Positions 38,800-45,759 of a DNA stretch of 64,000 bases are shown here, piece by piece. The first letter of the stretch is position 1; each line of letters opens with the position of its first letter. The notes under the pieces are model-generated. The model was not told where the DNA came from, did not search any database, and was given only the letters and a program-made list of their open reading frames with translations. The stretch is from Sphaerochaetaceae bacterium (GTDB lineage: Bacteria > Spirochaetota > Spirochaetia > Sphaerochaetales > Sphaerochaetaceae): contig JAQQAI010000089.1 of assembly GCA_028532915.1 (NCBI GenBank), positions 1 to 64,000 on the forward strand, in the 5' to 3' direction. Both the position numbers and the translations under genes were made by a program.

Positions 38800-39989
38800 A
38801 CAATTTTATTCGACGTGCATTCGACAAGATCGAAAAACTGAGTACCGATGAGATCAAGACTCTCGTCCGCTATCAGGCAAGCGAGAACGAACTTCTCGGC
38901 GCCGTGCTGCAGACGATCAATACGGGTATTGTGGTAATCAACGCGAACGCCCGGGTTCTCACATGCAATGATGCAGCAAAAAGAATGATCCCTCTCAGAA
39001 GGAACCTTGTAGAAGGGGCAAGCCTCAAATTCATTCTCAAGGATACCGATGTCGCTCAGTTCATGCTTGACAGTATAACTCTCAGCGACCGTCAGAAAAA
39101 AAGGGAGCAGGATTTCTATTTCCAGCGGGGAGATGAGGTCATGACCTTGTCCATACAGTCGGTGGTGTATCAGAGTTCTTTCGAACCGTTGATGACCTAT
39201 GACACTGGATCCCGCATACTGTTCATCATCAATGACGTTTCGGAGGAGAGGAGCAAAGAAGCCCGTCTGCAGCGTTCCGAATCTCTTGCTTCGCTAACGA
39301 CCGTCGCAGCGGGAGTCGCCCATGAGATCAAAAATCCTCTCGCTTCCATCGGGATCCATCTGCAGCTGCTGAGAAAGGCATTCGAACGAAAGACTCAGCT
39401 TACTCTGGAAGATTCAAGACGCTATCTTGATGTCATAGATGAGGAAATTGAACGTCTCAATTCCATAGTCGTCGATTTCCTTTTCGCGGTAAGACCTATG
39501 AACGTATGTCTCCGCTATGAACAGCTCAACTCCATCGTGGAGGATGTATGTTCATTCGTAAACTATGAACTAGGCGAACATCAGATCAGTTTGAAACTTG
39601 ATCTTGAAGACTACCTGCCGAAACTCCGCATTGATGAGAACCTGATAAAACAGGTCCTTCTCAATATCATCAAGAATGCGATCCATGCGATGGATGACCT
39701 CGGCGGAGTCCTCACGGTAAAGACACGCAATAGGGGGGACACGATTGCCCTCATGATCACAGATACAGGATGCGGAATGGACGATGCGACCCGGTCGAAG
39801 ATCTTCGAACCCTATTTCACTACGAAAGAAAGCGGGAGCGGTTTGGGGCTTACGATGGTATTCAAGGTCATAAAGGAACATGGCGGAGAGATCAACGTCA
39901 CAAGTTCTGTGGGTAAGGGAACAACCTTTACCATCGTCCTTCCTGTACCTACAAGTCAGCGCCTTGCTATTGAGGCAAAGGAAGAGTAA
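38796..39989 (+). CDS. Cytosolic PAS-domain histidine kinase (NtrB/Hk2-like)
   Basis: The protein (397 aa) has no signal peptide or membrane helix. A PAS domain occupies about 30-150 (LQTINTGIVVINANARVLTCNDAAKRM). HisKA follows with H176 in VAHEIKNPLASI, then HATPase with N box (NIIKNAIHAMDD), G1 (DTGCGM), F box (FEPYFTTKESG) and G2 (GSGLGLTM). It shares ATGA with holB and TAATG with the NtrC-type gene after it, so it forms an operon pair with that regulator. The signal is unknown; a cytosolic PAS suggests an internal metabolic or redox cue. Confidence 0.93.
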   Translation: MNNFIRRAFDKIEKLSTDEIKTLVRYQASENELLGAVLQTINTGIVVINANARVLTCNDAAKRMIPLRRNLVEGASLKFILKDTDVAQFMLDSITLSDRQKKREQDFYFQRGDEVMTLSIQSVVYQSSFEPLMTYDTGSRILFIINDVSEERSKEARLQRSESLASLTTVAAGVAHEIKNPLASIGIHLQLLRKAFERKTQLTLEDSRRYLDVIDEEIERLNSIVVDFLFAVRPMNVCLRYEQLNSIVEDVCSFVNYELGEHQISLKLDLEDYLPKLRIDENLIKQVLLNIIKNAIHAMDDLGGVLTVKTRNRGDTIALMITDTGCGMDDATRSKIFEPYFTTKESGSGLGLTMVFKVIKEHGGEINVTSSVGKGTTFTIVLPVPTSQRLAIEAKEE

Positions 39990-41350
39990 TGCAGAGAACT
40001 ATCCTGGTTGCAGACGATGAGAAGAATATCAGGCTCGGATTGCAGATAGCCCTGGAAGATGAAGGGTTCAAGGTCCTGCTCGCCTCCGACGGACAATCAG
40101 CCTGGCAGGTGATCACTACCGAGAATGTCGATATGCTGATAACGGACCTGAAGATGCCGAAGATGGACGGGAATCAGCTTCTGAAAAAGATTTCGAGTAG
40201 CTACCCTACGATGCCTGTTGTGATTTTGACCGGACACGGAACGATCGAATCGGCAGTCGAGGCAATGAGAAACGGAGCTGTTGATTTCATGACCAAACCG
40301 CTCAACCTCGACCGTCTGTTCATGCTCATCAAACGTGCGTTCAGCCATCTTGATCTTTACGACCAGAACGCCCAGCTGAAAAAAGAACTCGAACAGCTGA
40401 AGAAACAGAGCAGCTACGACAAGATAATCGGAAGAAGCGAACCGATGGTGAAACTGATGGATACAGTCCATCAGGTTGCAGACGCTCAGGCAAGTGTTCT
40501 TATTACCGGAGAGAGCGGAGTAGGTAAGGAACTGATCGGGGATGCACTTCATCAGCTTTCAAGCCGCTCCAACCACCCATTCATCAAGGTGAGCTGTGCG
40601 AGTTTCGCGGAGACCCTTTTGGAAGATGAGTTGTTCGGGCATGAAAAAGGGGCCTTCAGCGGTGCCGTGAGCGCACGAAAAGGCCGGTTCGAGCTTGCGG
40701 ACAAGGGAACGCTCTTTCTTGATGAGATCGGGGAGATATCACCTTCAACACAGGTAAAACTGCTGAGAGTCCTGCAGGAGAGGCAGTTCGAACGCCTCGG
40801 GGGAGAAAAAACGATCACCGTTGATGTCAGGCTTGTCGCGGCTACGAACCGCGATCTGGCAAAAGAGGTGAGTGAGGGAAGATTCAGAGAAGATCTTTAT
40901 TACAGGCTCAATGTCATCCATCTCACCGTTCCTCCGCTCAGAGAACGCAAAGAGGATATTCCTCTGTTGATGAGCCATTTTCTGCAGATGTATACCGAAC
41001 GGAACAACCGGAAGATCGAAGGGTTCTCGAACAGAGCCAAAGCCGCTATGTTGAATTACGGATGGCCGGGTAATATCAGGGAGCTTGGAAACTGTGTTGA
41101 AAGTGCCGTCGTTCTCACGTCAGGTGATATCATAGATCTCGAGGACCTTCCTCTTGTCGTGAGAAACGTCAGCAGCAGCGAACGCGTAGTCATACCGGTC
41201 GGAACTACGATGGCCAAGGCCGAGAAGGCTCTCATTCTGGCTACACTGGCAAGCAATAAGGGAAACAAGAGCAGAACTGCCGATATGTTACAGATAGCAA
41301 GGAAGACTCTGCACAGAAAACTACAGGAATATTCAATTGAGATCGACTGA
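39989..41350 (+). CDS. NtrC-family sigma-54-dependent response regulator
   Basis: The 453-residue activator has a receiver domain with phospho-acceptor D53 (MLITDLKMPKMDG), a sigma-54 AAA+ domain with Walker A GESGVGK (174-180), the sigma-54 contact loop GAFSGA (221-226; Ser where many have Thr), Walker B GTLFLDEIGE, and a Fis-type HTH at the C-terminus (SRTADMLQIARKTLHRKLQEY). It is encoded one base from its partner kinase. Activators of this type need upstream enhancer sites and a -24/-12 promoter; one such promoter lies 3.3 kb downstream, before the RpoS-like gene. Confidence 0.95.
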   Translation: MQRTILVADDEKNIRLGLQIALEDEGFKVLLASDGQSAWQVITTENVDMLITDLKMPKMDGNQLLKKISSSYPTMPVVILTGHGTIESAVEAMRNGAVDFMTKPLNLDRLFMLIKRAFSHLDLYDQNAQLKKELEQLKKQSSYDKIIGRSEPMVKLMDTVHQVADAQASVLITGESGVGKELIGDALHQLSSRSNHPFIKVSCASFAETLLEDELFGHEKGAFSGAVSARKGRFELADKGTLFLDEIGEISPSTQVKLLRVLQERQFERLGGEKTITVDVRLVAATNRDLAKEVSEGRFREDLYYRLNVIHLTVPPLRERKEDIPLLMSHFLQMYTERNNRKIEGFSNRAKAAMLNYGWPGNIRELGNCVESAVVLTSGDIIDLEDLPLVVRNVSSSERVVIPVGTTMAKAEKALILATLASNKGNKSRTADMLQIARKTLHRKLQEYSIEID

Positions 41351-43421
41351 CATATATGACATCTTCGATGTTGACGGGACCTTATCGAGAGGATTTGAAA
41401 ACTATGAATTCAGAGAGGGACAGCTCGAGATGGCCCTCAAAGTGTGCTCGGCGTACACAGATGATGCCATAGCCGCTCTGGAAGCGGGAACAGGAATAGG
41501 TAAATCGTTCGCCTATCTCGTGCCGGCCATACTGTGGTCTGACGAGCATGAAGATGAAAAGACCGTTGTGGCGACCAGTACGATAAACCTCCAGCGTCAG
41601 CTCTATGATAAGGATATCGTTCAGCTGTGCCGGCTGTTGAACAAAGAGGTGAAAGTGGCGCTGCTGATGGGCCGCGGCAACTATCTATGCCTCCATCGTC
41701 TGCAGCAGCATGCTTCCAAATATCCTCTGTTGGCACAGGACCCTTCCTCGGCAGTATCTTCGCTGCTCGAATTCAGCCGGACGACCTCTAGCGGATTGAG
41801 GACGGAAGCGCCCTCATTCATACCTTTTTCTCTGTGGAGTGAGGTGTGCAGTGACAGCGATACCTGTCTCGGCTACCGCTGCTCCTATAACAATGACTGT
41901 TTCTATTTTGCATCGAAGAAAAAGGCGGCGAAGGCTTCGATTATCATCACGAACCATCATCTGCTGTTCACAGATGCCCAATCGAGACTTCTTGAAGATA
42001 TTCCCTACAACATGCCTTCGGTTCTTCCCCAGTTTCAGAAACTCGTGATAGATGAGGCCCATAATATCGAGAAGAATGCAACAGATTACTTTACTTCGAC
42101 CTATTCCGGTTCTGCCGTCAACAAGAGTCTGGACCGTCTGACTTCGAGAGTCAGCAAAACCCATCATATGGTCGATACCCTCGTGAATGTGATTCCTCCC
42201 CGGTTCGCTTCGTTTGATTTCGCGCCGCTCTTTGCTTCTGTTGTCGAACATGCAGGTAATCTGGAAACGTATTTGGTCGATTTTTTCAGAAAGATCCGGG
42301 TTCAGAAACTACTTGTCTACGTTTCAATGAAAGAGCAGTTCGAGACCGCTGTCAGGCTTGCATTCCAGGTCGCCGATGCACTCGATGCTCTCCTATCTGA
42401 TCTGAAGAAGGTCGTTTCCTATTCAGGTTTTCCCGAAGAGTATGAGTTTTATCAGAAGGAAGTATTCAGTCATATCGGACGGCTTTCGTATCAGAGGGAT
42501 GTGCTGAGACAGTTCTTTTCCTTCGAAGAAGGACGAATCGATGTCTACTGGATGGAAATGATCGAACAGAAAGGGGTTCAAATCCATATCTCTCCTCTGA
42601 GTGTCGCCGAAAAACTGCGCAGCTCGATATTCAGCGGTCTCGACACCGTTGTCTGCACGAGTGCGACTCTTGATCTGCATGATGATTTTTCCTACTGGGG
42701 GGCGAGGGTCGGGCTGCCTGCAGATAACGATAGAGCCTATATCAAGAATTCATTTGATTCACCCTTCGACTACAAGCGGTCTCTGCTGTTTCTCAATGCA
42801 TACGATGCACCGCTGTTCACCGAAAAAGAGAGCGAACAATACTATGAATACTGTACGAAAGCCGTAGAGGATGCGGTGCTGGCGAGTCAGGGAGGGGCTC
42901 TGATACTTTTTACGAGCTACAAGATGCTCAAGAAGGTAAGCCTCAGCTGTGAAAAGCGTTTCGCCGAGGCCGGGATTCATGTTCTCAATCAGGGGGAAAT
43001 GGAACGTTCCAAGCTGCTCAAGAATTTCATTGAAGACGAAAACAGCGTACTGTTCGCGACAGATTCGTTCTGGGAAGGGATAGATGCACCCGGCAATACC
43101 CTCCGGCTGGTGATCATTGTCAAGCTCCCGTTCAGGGTCCCCAACGAACCAGTTTTCCAAGCCAGATCTGAATATCTGGATTCGATAGGGAAGAGCGGGT
43201 TCTTCCATCTTTCACTGCCTGAAGCGACGATGAAACTGAAACAGGGGTTCGGACGGCTGCTGCGCCATACGGGAGACCGCGGTATAGTATTGATTCTCGA
43301 CAGCCGGATCGTGAACAAAAGTTACGGTCAGTGGATGGTTCATGCTCTTCCTGAATCTTTCAGGGTAGAGACTTCCATCGGGATGATCCAGGAAAAGGTC
43401 GAGATGTTTCTCTATACATAA
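41337..43421 (+). CDS. dinG: DinG-family ATP-dependent helicase
   Basis: This XPD/DinG-type 5'-3' DNA helicase (694 aa) has Walker A GTGIGKS (51-57), four cysteines for an Fe-S cluster (C118, C177, C182, C188), the DEAH box (239-242) and C-terminal motifs (TDSFWEGIDAPG, GFGRLLRHTGDRG). There is no exonuclease domain. The start is TTG 41337 with AGGAAT five bases upstream, overlapping the regulator gene by 14 bases. Last gene of the operon. Confidence 0.92.
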   Translation: MRSTDIYDIFDVDGTLSRGFENYEFREGQLEMALKVCSAYTDDAIAALEAGTGIGKSFAYLVPAILWSDEHEDEKTVVATSTINLQRQLYDKDIVQLCRLLNKEVKVALLMGRGNYLCLHRLQQHASKYPLLAQDPSSAVSSLLEFSRTTSSGLRTEAPSFIPFSLWSEVCSDSDTCLGYRCSYNNDCFYFASKKKAAKASIIITNHHLLFTDAQSRLLEDIPYNMPSVLPQFQKLVIDEAHNIEKNATDYFTSTYSGSAVNKSLDRLTSRVSKTHHMVDTLVNVIPPRFASFDFAPLFASVVEHAGNLETYLVDFFRKIRVQKLLVYVSMKEQFETAVRLAFQVADALDALLSDLKKVVSYSGFPEEYEFYQKEVFSHIGRLSYQRDVLRQFFSFEEGRIDVYWMEMIEQKGVQIHISPLSVAEKLRSSIFSGLDTVVCTSATLDLHDDFSYWGARVGLPADNDRAYIKNSFDSPFDYKRSLLFLNAYDAPLFTEKESEQYYEYCTKAVEDAVLASQGGALILFTSYKMLKKVSLSCEKRFAEAGIHVLNQGEMERSKLLKNFIEDENSVLFATDSFWEGIDAPGNTLRLVIIVKLPFRVPNEPVFQARSEYLDSIGKSGFFHLSLPEATMKLKQGFGRLLRHTGDRGIVLILDSRIVNKSYGQWMVHALPESFRVETSIGMIQEKVEMFLYT

Positions 43422-43425
43422 AAAG

Positions 43426-43450
43426 AGGGCCCTCAATTCATGAGGACCCT
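43426..43450 (-). terminator. Terminator after groES
   Basis: GAGGGCCCT and AGGGTCCTC (minus strand, complement of 43426-43434 and 43442-43450) pair with one G-T, followed on the minus strand by five T. The structure sits between the convergent dinG and groES ends. Confidence 0.75.
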
Positions 43451-43469
43451 GCCGATGCCGTTACGGCAA

Positions 43470-43733
43470 TTAGTCAATGATTGCTAAGATATCAGACATA
43501 TGAAGGATGAGGAACTCTTCACCGTTAGCTTTTACACTCGTTCCTGCATACTTGTCATACATGACTTTATCACCTTTCTTGACGGTGATAGATTCGTCAC
43601 TTCCAATTTCCAACACTTCAGCTGTCTGAGTCTTCTCTTGAGCTGTCTGCGGAATGAAAATCCCTCCAGCAGTTTTCTCCTGAATTTCTTCCATCTTGAC
43701 AAGTACTCTGTCTCCCATCGGTTTGATATTCAT
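43470..43733 (-). CDS. groES: Co-chaperonin GroES
   Basis: GroES caps the GroEL folding chamber. The 87-residue protein has the full family layout: IKPMGDRVLVKMEE, the mobile loop EKTAGGIFIPQTAQEK with GGI, and VKKGDKVMYDKYAGTSVK. AGGAGG precedes the ATG. No groEL follows; it is monocistronic between a terminator and its own promoter. No CIRCE repeat is seen, so HrcA control is not indicated. Confidence 0.97.
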   Translation of the reverse strand: MNIKPMGDRVLVKMEEIQEKTAGGIFIPQTAQEKTQTAEVLEIGSDESITVKKGDKVMYDKYAGTSVKANGEEFLILHMSDILAIID

Positions 43734-43799
43734 TGTTTCCTCCTGTGATATCTAAAATATTCACATTTTGTGTATTGTAGTGGCGTAAAATCCTCATTT

Positions 43800-43828
43800 A
43801 ATATACGCACAAAAAAACATGGGGTCAA
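43800..43828 (-). promoter_or_regulatory. groES promoter
   Basis: On the minus strand TTGACC (complement of 43823-43828), 17 bases, TATATT (complement of 43800-43805). Leader of about 60 bases. Sigma-70 type, without a CIRCE operator. Confidence 0.7.
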
Positions 43829-43927
43829 GCAATGAGGACAAAAGAGTATTCCTTTTGAAAAATAATTCTATCTCTTTTCGATAAGGAAAAGAATATGTAT
43901 ATTACATGTAGCTAAGGAGAAGAACAG

Positions 43928-44422
43928 GTGATCAAGGGTAGCGAACAATACTACAAACAGGCATTACATATCTGCAAAATAAACCTTTCGAATCAGGACG
44001 GGTCCGACGTTTTCGAAACTGCCGCATGTTTTTTTCAGATGGGAACCCTTCTGAGTGAACTTGGAGAGGTAGCCGGTGCGATCAGATGCTTCAACGATGC
44101 CTTCCTTCTCAGAGGTTCTTCATCCCGTATTCCTTCGACTCTGCAGTTCAGGGAGTTCCATGATGTTCAGATGGCCTCCTATATATTGGGAAAGAAAAAC
44201 AAATCTATCAGGACATATGCCGAGGGGGACATGGTTCACGATCTAATAAAAGGTCGATGGCTCGAGCTGCTTGATGAGCTTACCGAATCGCAGTTTCCCT
44301 TCGTCTGCGAAGATCTGCGGGCATGGTTCAAGACAGTGCGAATCGACTTTCCCTACTCGATCAAGGAGATGATCAGCCTTTCAGACCTGGAAGATGCCCC
44401 ACATATCCGGTCGAATACCTGA
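43928..44422 (+). CDS. Hypothetical small TPR-like protein
   Basis: I do not recognise a named family. The protein has 164 residues with no signal peptide or membrane helix. Residues 29-63 (FETAACFFQMGTLLSELGEVAGAIRCFNDAFLLRG) read as one tetratricopeptide repeat, with a shorter helical pair before it; the C-terminal half is helical and Trp/Phe-rich. The GTG start at 43928 has AAGGAG eight bases upstream (43914-43919). It lies directly before the RpoS-like gene, and candidate enhancer repeats begin five bases after its stop. A regulatory partner role is possible but only by position. Confidence 0.7.
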   Translation: MIKGSEQYYKQALHICKINLSNQDGSDVFETAACFFQMGTLLSELGEVAGAIRCFNDAFLLRGSSSRIPSTLQFREFHDVQMASYILGKKNKSIRTYAEGDMVHDLIKGRWLELLDELTESQFPFVCEDLRAWFKTVRIDFPYSIKEMISLSDLEDAPHIRSNT

Positions 44423-44426
44423 CAAT

Positions 44427-44483
44427 TGAGTCAAAATAACCCAGAATAGGGTGAAAAATACTGCGCTGTGTCAAAATTACCCA
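44427..44483 (+). promoter_or_regulatory. Candidate NtrC-type enhancer: two direct repeats
   Basis: TGAGTCAAAATAACCCA (44427-44443) and TGTGTCAAAATTACCCA (44467-44483) differ at two of 17 positions and are exactly 40 bp apart, about four helical turns. They lie about 160-210 bases upstream of the predicted sigma-54 transcription start, the usual distance for activator sites. The match to the activator encoded in this window is inference. Confidence 0.55.
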
Positions 44484-44611
44484 TAAAAATAGCTGTTTTT
44501 GCCTGGTGTGGCGTTTTTTCACACCTTTCTCTCGAGACTCTATCATACAGTAAAAAAATAAAGATATGTAATATAGTGAATTAATAAATATTATTGCACG
44601 TATCTATGTTG

Positions 44612-44628
44612 TTGGCACGCTATATGCA
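44612..44628 (+). promoter_or_regulatory. Sigma-54 (-24/-12) promoter of the RpoS-like gene
   Basis: TTGGCACGCTATATGCA contains GG at 44614-44615 and GC at 44626-44627 with the required 10 bases between. It matches the TGGCACG-N4-TTGCA consensus except for A in place of the first T of TTGC. The predicted start near 44639 gives a leader of about 16 bases, with AAGGAG just before ATG 44655. Confidence 0.75.
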
Positions 44629-44654
44629 AACTTCTTTTTCAAGAAGGAGTTGCT

Positions 44655-45524
44655 ATGAACCAGAAATCAAAAGTAATTAACCAGAATGTTCAGTTTGAAG
44701 ATGAAAACATCCTTTCCATGTACCTTAAAGAGATTAACAGAATTCCCCTGCTTACAAGGGAAGAAGAAAATGAATTAGCAAAGAAAGCGGCTCAGGGAGA
44801 CCAGGCTGCCCGCAACAAGATGGTTGAGAGCAATCTACGGTTTGTCGTCAATGTTGCAAAAAAATATCAGAACCAGGGTCTGCCGTTGATCGATCTGATC
44901 AATGAAGGGAATATCGGCCTTATGAACGCAATAGAGAAATATGATGTAGAAAGAGGGTACCATTTCATCAGCTACGCTGTATGGTGGATCCGCCAGGCGA
45001 TATTGAAAGCCATCTGCGAGAAATCGAGAACAGTGCGTCTTCCGCTCAACCGTGCTAATGAGCTGCTTCAGATACAGAAGATGCAGAGGGAACTGCTTCA
45101 TGAGAATGGGGAAGATCCCACAGCCGAAGAGATCAGCAAAGAGCTGGGAATGAATGCGCAGCTTGTGGATGACCTCCTTTCTATAAGCAGAGAGATGGTG
45201 TCCCTTGATGCTCCGGTATTCGGAGATCCTGCAAACTCGACTGTAGGTGATTTTGTCGAAGACAACTATTCGAGTGCCGAAGATATCCTGATGAACAAAT
45301 CTCTGAAGGATGATATCAACGATGCTCTGTCTGTACTCAGCGAAAAAGAGCGTGATATCGTCGAGATGAGATTCGGCCTGAACGGTGCAATTCCGATGTC
45401 GCTCAAAGAGATCGGCGAACTGTACAATCTCACCAAAGAAAGAATCCGCCAGATCGAAAAGAAGGCCATCGAACGAATGAGGCAACCGGCGCGCACTCAG
45501 GCGCTTAAATCATATACTGCATGA
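44655..45524 (+). CDS. RpoS-like group 2 sigma-70 factor
   Basis: This 289-residue sigma factor lacks region 1.1. It has region 1.2 (DENILSMYLKEINRIPLLTREEENELAKKAAQGD), region 2 with the -10 recognition/melting helix (YHFISYAVWWIRQAI), region 3 (DPTAEEISKELG) and region 4 with the HTH (SLKEIGELYNLTKERIRQIEKKAIERMRQ). Region 2.4 and the size fit RpoS/secondary sigma rather than the housekeeping RpoD. Its promoter is of the sigma-54 type, the same arrangement as rpoS of Borrelia. Terminator follows. Confidence 0.92.
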   Translation: MNQKSKVINQNVQFEDENILSMYLKEINRIPLLTREEENELAKKAAQGDQAARNKMVESNLRFVVNVAKKYQNQGLPLIDLINEGNIGLMNAIEKYDVERGYHFISYAVWWIRQAILKAICEKSRTVRLPLNRANELLQIQKMQRELLHENGEDPTAEEISKELGMNAQLVDDLLSISREMVSLDAPVFGDPANSTVGDFVEDNYSSAEDILMNKSLKDDINDALSVLSEKERDIVEMRFGLNGAIPMSLKEIGELYNLTKERIRQIEKKAIERMRQPARTQALKSYTA

Positions 45525-45535
45525 TTCATGCATTT

Positions 45536-45565
45536 AATCCTCCCGAAACGGGGGGATTATTTTTT
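45536..45565 (+). terminator. Terminator after the RpoS-like gene
   Basis: AATCCTCCC (45536-45544) pairs with GGGGGGATT (45550-45558) around GAAAC, followed by six T. Confidence 0.88.
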
Positions 45566-45684
45566 GTTTTCGTGGTTTTTCAACGGTATTACGGAATCAT
45601 AGAGTAAAGATATATCGATAAAAAAATAGATATAAATTTTAGGAAATCCGTAATTTTTGAATAGAAATGCGAGGAGTGTATTCG

Positions 45685-45713
45685 TTGACAGCACATGATT
45701 TTTCAACTACACT
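45685..45713 (+). promoter_or_regulatory. ppdK promoter
   Basis: TTGACA (45685-45690), 17 bases, TACACT (45708-45713). The predicted leader is about 40 bases, with AGGGGG before the ATG. Confidence 0.75.
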
Positions 45714-45759
45714 CACTATTGAAATTATTAGAAAGAACAATATTTAGGGGGATGCATCA

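Noticed and set aside
43734-43830. Possible CIRCE (HrcA) operator upstream of groES
   Set aside because: The TTAGCACTC-N9-GAGTGCTAA inverted repeat was looked for and is not present.
44505-44530. Hairpin GGTGTG/CACACC after the TPR-like gene as a terminator
   Set aside because: The stem is only six pairs, the T run is in the loop rather than after the stem, and only a short T stretch follows; too weak to call.
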